Source: Aquihabitans sp. G128 (lineage in GTDB: Bacteria > Actinomycetota > Acidimicrobiia > Acidimicrobiales > Iamiaceae). Taken from it: a stretch of 64,000 bases of DNA. The notes under the pieces are model-generated. The model did not search any database. It had not been told where the DNA came from and was given only the letters and a program-made list of their open reading frames with translations. Positions 9,288-20,445 of this stretch are shown here, piece after piece (within the stretch, counting starts at the first letter, position 1; every line of letters starts with the position of its first letter). The translations under genes were made by a program, and so were the position numbers. The stretch lies in assembly GCF_019048865.1 (NCBI RefSeq), contig NZ_CP077604.1, positions 2,108,001 through 2,172,000 of the forward strand, written 5' to 3'.

Positions 9288-10238
9288 GCGCCGCCGAGGT
9301 CGCCCCGGCGGCGCCGATGATCGAGGTCGACGGGGCGTCGAAGTGGTACGGCGACGTCGTCGCGGTGTCCGACGTGACGTTCTCGATCGGGCCGGGCGTC
9401 ACCGCGCTGCTGGGCCCCAACGGCGCCGGCAAGTCGACGCTGCTGCGCATGGTCTGCGGGCTGACGCCGCCGGCGCGGGACGGTGCGCATCCTCGGCGCC
9501 GACCCCCGGACCGACCTCGCCGTGCGATCCCGGATCGGCATCGTCCCCCAGCAGGAGGCGGTCTTCGAGTCCTACGACGCCTTCCGCTTCGTGCGCTTCG
9601 CCGGCGTGCTCAACGGCGTGGCCGACCCCGACGCCGCCGCCCGCTGGGCCCTGGAGGTCGTCGAGCTCGACCCCGACGAGCCCCGTCGGGTCACCACCTA
9701 CTCCAAGGGCATGAAGCAGCGGGTGAAGGTGGCCCAGGCCCTGGTGGCCGATCCCGCCGTGCTGCTGCTCGACGAGCCGCTCACCGGCCTCGACCCCCGC
9801 CAGCGCAACCACCTCATCGACCTCTTCGGCCAGCTGGGCGAGCAGGGCCGGTGCGTGCTCGTGTCGAGCCACGTGCTCGACGAGGTGGAGCGCTTCGGCT
9901 CTCGCGTGCTGGTGGTGGCCCAGGGCCGGCTGGCCGCCACCGGGGACTTCCGCGCCATCCGCGACCTCATGGACGACCGGCCCCACCGCATCCGGGTGCG
10001 CACCGACAAGCCCCGCGAGCTGGCCACCGTGCTGGTGTCGAGCGTCGGCGTCCTGGCCGTGCGGCTGGAGCCGGCGGTGGCCGGCCGGCCGCCAGGCGTG
10101 GTGGCCGACACCACCGATGCGCCGACCTTCCGCCGCTCCATCGCCGCCGCCGCCCAGCAGGTGGGCGCGACCCTGTTCGAGGTCAGCCCCCTCGACGACG
10201 ACCTCGACAGCGTCTTCCGCTACCTGGTGCAACGATGA
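9284..10238 (+). pseudogene. ABC transporter ATP-binding protein 2 (frameshifted as assembled)
   Basis: Two overlapping frames together encode one complete ABC ATPase. The first (GTG at 9284, overlapping the permease stop) carries Walker A GPNGAGKST and runs to LTPPAR. The second continues TVRILGADPR with signature YSKGMKQR and Walker B VLLLDEPLTGLDP, ending at 10238. The frame changes between about 9465 and 9482. Removing one G from 9477-9479 joins them; two missing bases would also. Apart from this point the protein is intact and the downstream permease is complete. This suggests a consensus error or a very recent mutation. Confidence 0.85.
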
Positions 10239-11047
10239 CCGCCCTGCCCCCGCCCCCTGCCGGCCCGCCTTCGAGGCACCTCCCCGCGGCGCCGCCTCCC
10301 GGCACCACCACGGCCCGCCCGGGCGGGCCCGACCTGGCCAAGGTGTTCGCCGCCGAGTACCGCCTCCTGGTGCGCAGCGTGGCCACCCGGGGCCGGCTGC
10401 TCGCCGTGTCCGCCCTGGCGCTCCTCAGCGTCCTCACCGCCTTCATCGTGCGGTCGTCGTCGAGCGTCGACCACCTGGGCGACGGCGTCGACTTCGTGAA
10501 CGCCAACATCGCCACGCTGTTCCCGGTGGCCGTGCTGCTGTTCGGCGCCGCCACCATCGGCGACCTCGTCGACGACAGCTCGCTCGTCTACCTCTGGCTG
10601 CGACCCGTGCCCGCGTGGGTGCACGTGCTGGCGGCGTGGGCCGCCACCGTCACCGTCACGGTCCCGCTGATCCTCGTGCCCGTGGTGGTGGCCACCACCG
10701 TCATCGACAGCGACCCCGGCCTGCTGGCCGGAGCGGTGCTCGGGGGGCTGGTGGCCATCGCCGCCTACGCCGCCCTGTTCGTCACCGCGGGCGTCCGCTT
10801 CCGCCGGGCCCTGCCCTGGGGCCTCGTCTACATCCTCATCTGGGAGGGGTTCGTGGCCTCGGCCGGCGAGACCGCCACCAAGCTGGCGGTGCGCTCGTAC
10901 GTGCGCTCGATCCTGGCCGACCGGTCCGGGGTCAGCCTCAAGCTGGGCGACTTCTCGCTCGGCGTGGGCATCGTGGTGCCGCTGCTGGCGGGCGCCCTGG
11001 CGCTGGCCTACGCCTCCCGGCGCCTGGCCCGCGCGGACGTCGCCTGA
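10235..11047 (+). CDS. ABC transporter permease 2
   Basis: 270 residues. A Pro-rich cytoplasmic N-terminus of about 35 residues is followed by about six membrane segments (LLAVSALALLSVLTAFIV, IATLFPVAVLLFGAATIG, VTVTVPLILVPVVVATTV, GIVVPLLAGALALAYA). The ATG at 10235 overlaps the stop of ATPase 2 (ATGA). It closes the two-ATPase, two-permease operon, which is probably two related exporters or one heteromeric exporter. Confidence 0.86.
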   Translation: MTALPPPPAGPPSRHLPAAPPPGTTTARPGGPDLAKVFAAEYRLLVRSVATRGRLLAVSALALLSVLTAFIVRSSSSVDHLGDGVDFVNANIATLFPVAVLLFGAATIGDLVDDSSLVYLWLRPVPAWVHVLAAWAATVTVTVPLILVPVVVATTVIDSDPGLLAGAVLGGLVAIAAYAALFVTAGVRFRRALPWGLVYILIWEGFVASAGETATKLAVRSYVRSILADRSGVSLKLGDFSLGVGIVVPLLAGALALAYASRRLARADVA

Positions 11048-11080
11048 TCCGCGACGGCACCGCTGCCGGGCGCCCGCCGC

Positions 11081-12313
11081 TCAGAAGCGGGTGCTGCTGA
11101 ACGGCGCCGGGGACGAGGCGAAGAAGGCGTCGGCCCGCCCGAGCGCGGCGGGGCTGGCCGCCACCCGCCCGGCCGCAGCGAGCAGCGAGGGCGCGATCGT
11201 GCCCAGCAGCAACGACCCGAGGGCGTCGGCGCCGAGGGTGAGGTCGGCGGCGTCGGTGGTGGCCACGCAGGAGGCGCCGTCGGGCCCGCCCTCGATGCCG
11301 AACCGGCCGCCGCTCGCCGGGCGGAACGCGTCGTCGACCTGCACCACCAAACGATCGGCGGTGGCGTAGCGGCGGGCCGAGAAGGCGGCCGGCACGTCGA
11401 GCACCCGCGCCCACAGCCAGTCGTTGAGCCGCTCGACGACCAGCTGCCGGTTGTCGACCAGCCGCCAGCGGAGCGGATCGTCGACCGGGCGCAGCTCGAG
11501 CTTCACCTGGTGCACCAGGTCGATGTCGCACAGGTAGCGCACCAGGGCGGCCTCGACCTCGGCGTCGACCGCGAAGAGGTCGGCCACGTGGACCTCGCAC
11601 CGGGCCAGGCCCCGGTCGGCGCCGTCCTTGAACCGGTAGACGGCGACGCCGTCGGCCACGCCGTCGTCGTCCTCGTGGATGGCCCAGAAGTAGGCGCTGG
11701 CGCCGTCGCGCCAGCTCTCCCGGTCGCGCCGCAGCACCTCCCAGGTCCACGGGCGGCGGGTGAGCGTGCCGGGGCGCCAAGCCAGGTGCCGGGCCCACAC
11801 CTGCTCGGCGACGGCCGAGGCGACCACCGCATCGTCCTCGATCCGCACCCGGCCGCCGCACCGAGGCGGCACCAGGAAGGCCGAGCGGTCGGTGTCGAGC
11901 AGCGCGGTGACGATCTGGGTGGCCACGCCGTAGCCGAAGCGGCCGTAGATCGAGGACTCCGAGGCGAGCAGCACCGCCACCGGCTCGCCCCGGTCGATGG
12001 CGTCGTCGAACAGGCGAGCCATCAGCTGCGAGGTCACGCCCTGGCGCCGGTGGGTCGGCAGGACGCCCACCATGGTCACCCCCGCCGCCGGCACCGCCGC
12101 CCCGCCCGGCAGCGTGAGCTCGAACGGGTAGTCGGCGACGTCACCCACCCACTCGCCGTCGACCCGTGCCGCGAGCAGCCGGTAGTCGTCGTGGTGGAGC
12201 CGCTCGTCGGCCAGCTCGTCGGCGGTGGGGCGCGGCCGGCCGAAGGCGTTGAGCACCGGACGGATCGCCGCGGGGAAGTCGTCGTCCGCCGGCACCACGA
12301 TCTCCAGGTCCAT
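11081..12313 (-). CDS. Eis-like GNAT family N-acetyltransferase
   Basis: 410 residues, the usual length of the Eis (enhanced intracellular survival) family. The acetyl-CoA motif is VTMVGVLPTHRRQGVTSQLM in the first GNAT domain. YGRFGYGVA follows, then a second GNAT-like fold and an SCP2-like C-terminal domain (RLVVQVDDAFRPASGGRFGIEG). The protein ends in phenylalanine, as in Eis, where the C-terminal carboxylate takes part in catalysis. In mycobacteria Eis acetylates aminoglycosides and peptides; the substrate here is unknown. It is convergent with the ABC operon. Confidence 0.87.
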   Translation of the reverse strand: MDLEIVVPADDDFPAAIRPVLNAFGRPRPTADELADERLHHDDYRLLAARVDGEWVGDVADYPFELTLPGGAAVPAAGVTMVGVLPTHRRQGVTSQLMARLFDDAIDRGEPVAVLLASESSIYGRFGYGVATQIVTALLDTDRSAFLVPPRCGGRVRIEDDAVVASAVAEQVWARHLAWRPGTLTRRPWTWEVLRRDRESWRDGASAYFWAIHEDDDGVADGVAVYRFKDGADRGLARCEVHVADLFAVDAEVEAALVRYLCDIDLVHQVKLELRPVDDPLRWRLVDNRQLVVERLNDWLWARVLDVPAAFSARRYATADRLVVQVDDAFRPASGGRFGIEGGPDGASCVATTDAADLTLGADALGSLLLGTIAPSLLAAAGRVAASPAALGRADAFFASSPAPFSSTRF

Positions 12314-12319
12314 CGGGCC

Positions 12320-12325
12320 GGTGTA
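12320..12325 (-). promoter_or_regulatory. -10 box of the Eis-like gene (leaderless)
   Basis: On the minus strand TACACC ends 6 nt before the ATG at 12313, with no Shine-Dalgarno between. Confidence 0.45.
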
Positions 12326-12365
12326 GCAGCCGGGGCGGCGGCGACCGGCGGGAGTTCGGTCGCCG

Positions 12366-13046
12366 TCAGGCCGAGGCGGGGCCGACCGAACCGAGGACCA
12401 GGTCGATCGCCGCCCGCACGGTGGCGGCGTCGACCGCCGCGCCACGGAACACCATCCGGTAGATCAGCGAGCCGGTCAGCAGGTCGATGCACAGCTCCAG
12501 GTCCGCATCGGCGCGCACCTCGCCACGCTCCTGGCCCCGACGGAGCACGGTGCGGGCCCGGGCCCGGCTGTCGGAGACGAAGGCCTGGAGCTGCTCGGCC
12601 AGGTCCGGGTTGACCGCCGCCTCGGCGGCCAGCGCGGGAAGCAGCCGGACGGTGGCCTGCTGGGCGACGGGGCCGGTCATGGGCTCGTACATCGCCCACA
12701 GGTCCTGGCGGACCGAGCCGGTGTCGGGCACGGCCAGGTTCTGGCGCTCGGTGGACAGCGCGTCCAGCACGAGCTGCTCCTTGCCGTTCCAGCGGCGGTA
12801 GATGGTGGCCTTGCCCACGCCGGCCCGGTGGGCCACGGCGTCGACCGTGAGGCCGCCGAAGCCGACCTCCACCAGCAGCTCCAGCACCGCGTTGACGATG
12901 GCCTCGTCGGCCCGGGCGTCGCGGGGACGGCCGGGCCGGCGGGGGGCGGCGTCGTCGCCGGAGGCCCCGCCGTCGCCTGCACCCTCGGCCGTCTGCACGC
13001 TCCGAGTGTCGTCGATGGCGGGGTCCGCGGTGCGGCTGGGGCTCAC
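12366..13046 (-). CDS. TetR-family repressor of the adjacent MFS pump
   Basis: 226 residues. After a disordered N-terminus of about 40 residues comes the helix-turn-helix (TVDAVAHRAGVGKATIYRRWNGKEQLVLDAL). The ligand-binding domain is of the AcrR C-terminal type. The GTG start at 13046 overlaps the MFS stop by 4 bp, so pump and repressor are co-expressed and translationally coupled. The imperfect palindrome over the pump promoter at 14823-14844 is its likely operator, which would give autoregulation. Confidence 0.88.
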   Translation of the reverse strand: MSPSRTADPAIDDTRSVQTAEGAGDGGASGDDAAPRRPGRPRDARADEAIVNAVLELLVEVGFGGLTVDAVAHRAGVGKATIYRRWNGKEQLVLDALSTERQNLAVPDTGSVRQDLWAMYEPMTGPVAQQATVRLLPALAAEAAVNPDLAEQLQAFVSDSRARARTVLRRGQERGEVRADADLELCIDLLTGSLIYRMVFRGAAVDAATVRAAIDLVLGSVGPASA

Positions 13047-14743
13047 GACACCGGTGCGGGGTCGAAGCTCGGGCTGCCGCCGCGGTGGTCGCCGCCGCCG
13101 GCGTCGACGTCGTCCTCGGCGTCCTGGCGGATCAACGACGCCTCGGCCCCGCCCACGAGCGGGGTGGAGGCCAGCGCCGTCACCAGGTCCGACTCGTCGA
13201 CCTCGACGGCCTCGACCTGCGGGTCGACCGCCCGGGCGGGCAGGAAGACCAGGGCGATGATGGCGCCGACGAGGGCGATGGCGGCCGAGACCAGCAGCCC
13301 ACGGCCCACGGAGGCGGCGAAGGCGTCACGGGCGGCGTTGGCGATCTGGTCGCCGGCGGCGGGGCTGGCCTTGCGGGCCTCGTCGGCGATGGCGAGGGCG
13401 CCGCCGATGGAGTCCCGGGCGGTGTCGAGCGCCTGGGTGGGCAGGCCGAGGCCGCCCAGCTTGGTGTCGATCAGCGGGGCGTAGCGGGACGAGAACACGC
13501 TGCCGATGATGGCCACGCCGAGGGCGCCGCCGACCTGGCGGGTGGTGTCGTTCATCGCGGAGCCGACGCCGGCCTTCTCCTTGGGCAGCGAGCCCATGAC
13601 CGACTCGGTGGCCGGGGCCATGGCCAGGGCGATGCCGATGCCGAGGAGGAGCTGCGACGGGAGGACCCGGCCGTAGCCCAGCTCCGGGGTGCAGGTGGAG
13701 GCCACGAACAGGCCGGCGGCCACGGTGGCCAGCCCGCCGGCGACCACCAGCTTGGTGCCCACCTTCTCGACCAGCCTGCTCGACTGCGGGGCCACCAGCA
13801 TGAGGCAGAGGGCCAGCGGGACCGAGCGCAGCCCGGCCTGCAGCGGCGAGAAGCCGAGCACGAACTGCATGAACTGGGTGATGACGAACATCGAGCCGAC
13901 CATGGCGAAGAACGCCAGGGTGATGGCCAGGTTGGCGGCGCTGAAGCGGGGGTTCTTGAAGAACCGCACGTCGAGCATGGGGTGGTCGGTGGTCATCTGC
14001 CACCAGATGAAGACGGCCATGGCCACGAACCCGAGGGCGAAGGCGCCCAGCACGGGGGTGGAGCCCCAGCCCTTGGCGGGCGCCTCGATGATGGCCCACA
14101 CCAGCGAGACGAGGCCGACGATGGAGAGCACGGCGCCGAGGGGGTCGAGCTTCGGGCTGTTCTCGGCCTTGGAGTTCGGGAGGAGGAAGTAGCCGGCCGG
14201 CAGGGCGATGGCCACCACCGGCACGTTGATGAGGAAGACCGAGCCCCAGCTGAAGTGCTCGAGCAGCCAGCCGCCGAGCATGGGGCCGATGGCCACGCCG
14301 ATGCCGGAGACGCCGGCCCAGATGCCGATGGCCTTGGCCCGCTCCTTGGGCTCGGTGAAGAGGTTGGTCAGCAGGGACAGGGTGGCGGGCATGATCAGCG
14401 CGCCGCCGACGCCCATCAGCGACCGGGTGGCGATGAGCATCCCGGCCGAGCCGGCGAAGGCGGAGGCGACCGAGCCGGCCACGAAGATGCCGAGGCCGAT
14501 CGACAGGGCCGAGCGGCGCCCGAAGCGGTCGCCGAGGGCGCCGGTGGTGAGCAGCAGCCCGGCGAAGACGAGCGTGTAGCCGTCGACGATCCACTGCAGC
14601 TGGCTGGTGGTGGCGCCGAGGTCCTCGGACAGCTTCGGGATGGCCACGCTGAGGATGGTGTTGTCGAGGCCGACCACCAGGAGGCTCAGGCAGAGCACCC
14701 CCAGCCCGATCCACCGGCGTTCGTGTGCGGTCTTGGTGTCCAT
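13043..14743 (-). CDS. MFS drug efflux transporter, DHA2 (EmrB/QacA) type
   Basis: 566 residues with about 14 hydrophobic helices, typical of DHA2 drug:H+ antiporters. Motif A is GALGDRFGRRSAL, the early DNTILSVAIPKL motif is typical of the EmrB/QacA group, and motif C is GVSGIGVAIGPMLGG. GAGGACGAG gives a good ribosome site for the ATG at 14743. It is first in an operon with its TetR repressor. Confidence 0.92.
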   Translation of the reverse strand: MDTKTAHERRWIGLGVLCLSLLVVGLDNTILSVAIPKLSEDLGATTSQLQWIVDGYTLVFAGLLLTTGALGDRFGRRSALSIGLGIFVAGSVASAFAGSAGMLIATRSLMGVGGALIMPATLSLLTNLFTEPKERAKAIGIWAGVSGIGVAIGPMLGGWLLEHFSWGSVFLINVPVVAIALPAGYFLLPNSKAENSPKLDPLGAVLSIVGLVSLVWAIIEAPAKGWGSTPVLGAFALGFVAMAVFIWWQMTTDHPMLDVRFFKNPRFSAANLAITLAFFAMVGSMFVITQFMQFVLGFSPLQAGLRSVPLALCLMLVAPQSSRLVEKVGTKLVVAGGLATVAAGLFVASTCTPELGYGRVLPSQLLLGIGIALAMAPATESVMGSLPKEKAGVGSAMNDTTRQVGGALGVAIIGSVFSSRYAPLIDTKLGGLGLPTQALDTARDSIGGALAIADEARKASPAAGDQIANAARDAFAASVGRGLLVSAAIALVGAIIALVFLPARAVDPQVEAVEVDESDLVTALASTPLVGGAEASLIRQDAEDDVDAGGGDHRGGSPSFDPAPVS

Positions 14744-14812
14744 CTCGTCCTCGTGTCGTGGTGCGTTCGCCCTGGCGGAGCCGCCGTGCCGGTCCCCCGG
14801 AGGCTGCAGGGC

Positions 14813-14841
14813 ATTACAACACCGCTTAGTTCCGAAACCAA
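14813..14841 (-). promoter_or_regulatory. Sigma-70-type promoter of the MFS-TetR operon
   Basis: On the minus strand TTGGTT (14841-14836) is followed after exactly 17 bp by TGTAAT (14818-14813). This predicts a start near 14806 and a leader of about 60 nt ending in the ribosome site. Confidence 0.68.
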
Positions 14842-14844
14842 GCG
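14823..14844. promoter_or_regulatory. Candidate TetR operator
   Basis: A 22-bp imperfect palindrome, arms CGCTTaGTT and AACcAAGCG, with 18 of 22 positions symmetric. It covers the -35 box and most of the spacer of the MFS promoter, so binding would block RNA polymerase. Confidence 0.65.
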
Positions 14845-14947
14845 TTCTCGGAAGTGATTTCCGTCACGTGCCCGTAGGTTGGGCGCACCGGAACGGTCCC
14901 GGAAGGCGGGGCCGCCGAGCAGCCGGCGCCGCCGGCGAGGAGCCGCC

Positions 14948-15424
14948 GTGACCGCCCGCCGACCCCCCGGCACCAACTGCGAGACCTGGGTCGAGAAGCA
15001 GATCCGGGAGTCCATGGAGCGCGGCGAGTTCGACGAGCTCGAGGGTGCGGGCCGACCCATCGCCGACCTCGACGAGCCCAACGACGAGCTGCGCTGGGTC
15101 CGCCAGAAGCTGCGCCGCGAGGGCTTCGCCTTCCTCCCCCCGTCGCTCGCCCTGCGCCGCGACGCCCTCGAGGCCCGGGAGCAGGCCCGCCACGCCCGGA
15201 CCGCCCAGGAGGCCCGTCGGATCCTCGACGAGGTCAACGTCCGCCTGGTGGCGGCGGTGCGCATCCCCCTGGCCGGCCCCGAGGTGTACGTCCCCCCGTT
15301 CGACGTCGACAAGGCCGTGGCCCAGTGGCACGCCGACCACCCCGCCACCGACGAGCCCGCCGCTGAGCGAGCGACCGCCGAGCCCCCACCCCGCCGCCGC
15401 CTCCTGCCCCGCCGCCGCCGCTGA
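14948..15424 (+). CDS. DUF1992 (DnaJ-C28-like conserved domain) protein
   Basis: 158 residues. The DUF1992 core is clear: ETWVEKQIRESMERGEFDELEGAGRP, then PNDELRWVRQKLRREGF and a helical region. The C-terminus is Arg/Pro-rich (PPPRRRLLPRRRR). The GTG at 14948 follows GAGGAG and is the best start. Its role is unknown; relatives are small cytosolic proteins. It is divergent from the MFS operon and followed by two hairpin repeats. Confidence 0.85.
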   Translation: MTARRPPGTNCETWVEKQIRESMERGEFDELEGAGRPIADLDEPNDELRWVRQKLRREGFAFLPPSLALRRDALEAREQARHARTAQEARRILDEVNVRLVAAVRIPLAGPEVYVPPFDVDKAVAQWHADHPATDEPAAERATAEPPPRRRLLPRRRR

Positions 15425-15459
15425 CCGCCGGCCCTCCGGCCGGTCGGCCGTCCCCCTGC

Positions 15460-15582
15460 GAACTTGTGGGCCCACACCGCCGTTTTCGGCGGCCTCCGCC
15501 CACAAGTTCCGGTCGGTCGGCCGTCCCGCTGCGAACTTGTGGGCCCACACCGCCGTTTTCGGCGGCCTCCGCCCACAAGTTC
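15460..15582 (+). repeat. Palindromic hairpin repeat cluster 1 (2 copies, 73-bp period)
   Basis: Two nearly identical 50-bp units at 15460-15509 and 15533-15582. Each has outer arms GAACTTGTGGGC/GCCCACAAGTTC and an inner stem CCGCCG-TTTT-CGGCGG. The 23-bp spacer resembles the sequence before unit 1, which suggests tandem duplication of a 73-bp unit. The cluster lies between the convergent DUF1992 and gatB genes and may terminate both. Confidence 0.9.
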
Positions 15583-15603
15583 GGGTGGGTGGGTGGGGGC
15601 GGG

Positions 15604-17279
15604 CTAGTCGGTGGCCTTCTGGGTGAGGAGGGCGGTGGCGGCCTTGCCGTCGGCCTGGCCCTTGGTGGCCTTCATGATCTGGCCGACGAAGAAGCCGGTG
15701 AGCTTGCCGCGGACCTTGGGGTCGCCGGTGCGGTACTGCTCCCACTCTGCGGGGTTGCCGGCGATGGCCGCGTCGACGGCGGCCTCCAGGGCACCGGTGT
15801 CCATGGCCTCGAAGCCCTTGGCGGCGGCCACGCCGGCGGCGGTGGCCTCCGGGTCGGCCACCAGCTCGGCCAGCACCTGCTTGGCCTGGGTGGCGGTGAG
15901 CTCGCCGGCGACCTCCAGGGCCACCAGCTCGGCGAGGCGCACCGGCGCCAGGTCGGCGCCGCCCTCGCCGGCCAGGTTCTGGGTGACGTGCACGAGCACG
16001 CGGGCCTTGGCGGCGTCGGGAGCGGCCGCAGCGCGGGCGCCGGCATCGGGGCCTGACAGCCCGTCGACGTCGTCGTCGGCGAGCGCCGCCAGCGTCGACG
16101 CCGCAGACGGATCACCGCCGACCTCCGCGAGCCGGGCCAGGTGGGCCAACGCCGAGATGGCCTGGTCGTCCTGGGCGCGGTCGACCACGACCACGACGGA
16201 CTCCGCGGTGCGGGGCTCGCCGGTGGCCTCGGCCAGGCGGGCCCGACGGGCGGCGGGCAGCATCGGCAGGGCGGCGGCGATCTCGGCGATCCACTCGGGC
16301 GAGGGGTCGACCGGCACCAGGTCGGGCTCGGGGAAGTACCGGTAGTCGTCGGCCTCCTCCTTCGAGCGCATGGTGCCGGTGACGCCCTGCGCCTCGTCCC
16401 AGTGGCGGGTCTCCTGGACCACCTTCTGGCCGGCGGCGTGCAGGTCGGCCTGGCGGGTGGCCTCGTGCTCGATGGCCCGGCCCAGCGAGCGGAGCGAGTT
16501 CAGGTTCTTGATCTCGCAGCGGGTGCGCAGCTCCTGGGAGCCTTCCCGGCGGACCGACACGTTGGCGTCCACCCGCATGGACCCCTCCTCCATCTTGCCG
16601 TCGGAGATGCCGCAGGCGACCAGGATCGAGCGCAGCTCGGCCACGTACTGGCGGGCCTGCTCGGTGCTGCGGACGTGGGGCCGCGAGACGATCTCGAGCA
16701 GCGGGACGCCGGCGCGGTTGTAGTCGACGAGGGAGTGGTCGGCGCCGGTGATGCGCCCGGCCCCGCCGACGTGGGTGGACTTGCCGGTGTCCTCCTCGAG
16801 GTGGGCCCGCTCGATGCCCACCACGTGGCCCGACGGCAGCTCCAGCTCGCCGGCCACCACGATGGGCTGGTCGTACTGCGAGATCTGGAAGTTCTTCGGC
16901 ATGTCGGGATAGAAGTAGTTCTTCCGGCTGAAGACCGAGCGGCGCACCGACTGCGGGCCGCCCACCGCGCAGCCGAAGCGCACCGCCAGCTCCACCGCCT
17001 TCTGGTTGACCACCGGCAGGGTGCCGGGCAGGCCGAGGGTGACCGGGTCGACGTTGGTGTTGGGGTCGTCGCCGAAGTGGTTGGGCGCGCCGGAGAACAT
17101 CTTGGTGGCGGTGGCCAGCTCGGCGTGGACCTCGAGGCCGCAGACCAGCTCCCAGCGGGAGCCGTCGGCGGCGGTGACGACCGTGACGTCGTCGGAGTCC
17201 GGGACCGTGATGGCGTTGCCCAGCGAGTCGGTGGGCGCCCGGCCGTCCGGGTTGGTGGGATCGGAGAGGACGGTGTCGG

Positions 17280-17283
<4 letters not shown>
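15604..17283 (-). CDS. gatB: Asp-tRNA(Asn)/Glu-tRNA(Gln) amidotransferase subunit B
   Basis: 559 residues. Binds the misacylated tRNA and activates its side chain for amidation. [13 protein letters not shown], the [21 protein letters not shown] region, [25 protein letters not shown] and [10 protein letters not shown] are GatB hallmarks; the C-terminal YqeY-like domain ends the protein. It is longer than the usual 480-500 residues, because of an N-terminal extension of about 40 residues and an Ala/Asp-rich insert of roughly 50 residues before the C-terminal domain. The GTG at 17283 overlaps the gatA stop by 4 bp. Confidence 0.96.
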
Positions 17284-18739
<1,456 letters not shown>

Positions 18740-18743
<4 letters not shown>

Positions 18744-19042
18744 GGGGCCTCCCCCAGGATGGTGGGGACACGGAAGCGGCCGCCCTCGGCCTGGGGGGCG
18801 GCGGCGAGCGCCTCGGCGTTGGGGAGGGTGGCGCCGACCTCGTCCGGGCGCAGGACGTTGACCAGCGGGTACGGGTGCGACGTGGGCGCCACGTCGGCCA
18901 GGTCCAGTGCCTCGACGTCCTCGGCGTGCTCGAGGATGGCGGCCAGCTGGCCGGTGAACAGCTCGACCTGGGCCGGATCGAGCTCCAGGCGGGCCAGCTG
19001 GGCCACGTGGGCGACGTCGTCGCTGGTGATGCGTGTGGACAT
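18740..19042 (-). CDS. gatC: Asp-tRNA(Asn)/Glu-tRNA(Gln) amidotransferase subunit C
   Basis: 100 residues, the usual size. The small subunit clamps GatA and Gat[33 protein letters not shown] and the late [30 protein letters not shown] are family signatures. First gene of the operon; the ATG at 19042 has a TAGCAT box 8 nt upstream. Confidence 0.96.
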
Positions 19043-19050
19043 GGGGAGCG

Positions 19051-19056
19051 ATGCTA
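19051..19056 (-). promoter_or_regulatory. -10 box of gatCAB (near-leaderless)
   Basis: TAGCAT on the minus strand, 8 nt before the gatC ATG, with no ribosome site between. Confidence 0.45.
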
Positions 19057-19203
19057 CGGCCCGCACCCGGACCGCCCCCACCCCGTTCGCCGTCGGCGGG
19101 TCCCATCGGCGAAGGTGTCGGCGCCGGCGTGGCGGGGAACCCCACGGCGGCCCGCAGCCGTCGGACCTCGCGCCCCTGTCGCCCCCGCCCCGGAGCCCCA
19201 CCC

Positions 19204-20355
19204 GTGCCGCTTCCCCACCACCCCCAGCCCCACCCCGTCGTCCGCCGCGGCCGCCGGGCGGTCGCCGCCGCCCTCGGGCTGGCGCTGGCCGCCACCGTCG
19301 CGGTGGGCTGCAGCAGCGACTCCGACGGCGCCCCGTCGGCGGCCGATCGCAGCAGCTCGGTGCAGGGGATGCTGCGGCTCGTCCCCGACGTCAGGGCCAA
19401 CCGGGACTACGTCGTGGTCTCCCTCTACGCCAAGGCGACCGAGGCGGCCGGGCTCCGCGCGCTCACGTCGAAGGACCTCCGCGACGAGCAGCTCGAGCGC
19501 CTCCTGAAGCTCACCAACGACGTCGAGACCGGCACGGGCGTCGCTCCGGGCCCGATCGCCGCCGGGAACCGGGTGTCGGAGACCTACGGGCGGCTGGGCT
19601 TCAAGCCCGGGGACGTCGCCGCCGAGGTCACCGCCGGCCGCCCGCCGAGCGAGACCGACGTCGCGGTCGGCTCGTTCCGGACCGACCGCGTGCTGGACCT
19701 CGCGGCCGACGTCGACGGGGCGGAGCGCCGGAAGGTCGACGGCGTCGAGGTGGTCTCCTGGCTCGACGACATGCGGGTCGACACCGACCTCGACACCCCC
19801 ATCGGGCCCTTGCGGGGCCAGGCCGGCCGGGTGGCCCTGCCCGCCGACGGCGTCCTCGCCTACACCCGCGCCGACGCGCCCATGGAGCAGGTGGTGGAGA
19901 CCGTCGCCGACGACCACATCTCCCTGGCCGAGGACGACGAGCTGGCCTCCCTGGCCAAGAGCCTGGACCGCGCCGAGGTCCACAGCGCCTTCCTCTCCGG
20001 CGAGCCGCCCACCGGCGGCGGACGGCAGCGCCCCGGTGACGCCGACCGCGGCGCGCCCGCCCTCGAGCCCTACATCGCCTTCGCCACGGGTGCCGCCCTC
20101 CGGGGCGGCAAGCGCCAGCTCGTGGTGGTCCTGCTCCACGGCACCGTCGACGCCGCCAAGGCGAACGTCGACCGGTTGCAGGCCGTCGTCGACGACGGCG
20201 ACAGCACCGTCAGCGGCCAGCCCTGGAAGACCCTGCTGCGCAAGCCGCACATCAGCCGCGACGGCCGCAAGCTGGTGGCCACCTTCGAGGTCGGCAACCC
20301 CGCGCTGTGGTCGCGCATCGTGTTCTCGCAGGACACGCTGCTCGCCACCTCGTGA
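19204..20355 (+). CDS. Putative secreted lipoprotein of unknown function
   Basis: 383 residues from a GTG at 19204. The N-terminus has Arg-rich RRGRR, a hydrophobic core ([18 protein letters not shown]) and a lipobox AVGC, so the protein is predicted to be exported and lipid-anchored. The mature part is mixed alpha/beta without recognisable motifs. [22 protein letters not shown] and [28 protein letters not shown] may be two related folds. It is divergent from gatC and followed by the ECF sigma gene. Function unknown. Confidence 0.72.
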   Translation: MPLPHHPQPHPVVRRGRRAVAAALGLALAATVAVGCSSDSDGAPSAADRSSSVQGMLRLVPDVRANRDYVVVSLYAKATEAAGLRALTSKDLRDEQLERLLKLTNDVETGTGVAPGPIAAGNRVSETYGRLGFKPGDVAAEVTAGRPPSETDVAVGSFRTDRVLDLAADVDGAERRKVDGVEVVSWLDDMRVDTDLDTPIGPLRGQAGRVALPADGVLAYTRADAPMEQVVETVADDHISLAEDDELASLAKSLDRAEVHSAFLSGEPPTGGGRQRPGDADRGAPALEPYIAFATGAALRGGKRQLVVVLLHGTVDAAKANVDRLQAVVDDGDSTVSGQPWKTLLRKPHISRDGRKLVATFEVGNPALWSRIVFSQDTLLATS

Positions 20356-20373
20356 CCCGGGCGTGAGGGGCGT

Positions 20374-20399
20374 GCAACGGCCGGGCCGTCCCGGGCGTC
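20374..20399 (+). promoter_or_regulatory. Candidate ECF-type promoter before the sigma gene
   Basis: GCAAC (20374-20378), 17 bp, CGTC (20396-20399) resembles the GGAAC-N16/17-CGTC consensus of ECF sigma factors and would let the sigma factor activate its own gene. Confidence 0.45.
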
Positions 20400-20445
20400 T
20401 GTGCCGGAGATGTCCGCCCACCACCAGCCCTCGGGGCCGCACCGC

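Noticed and set aside
8282..11047. Very long open frames overlapping or antisense to the ABC operon and elsewhere
   Set aside because: They are Arg/Pro/Ala-rich with no motifs, as expected for off-frames of GC-rich coding DNA; the real genes with conserved motifs occupy other frames.
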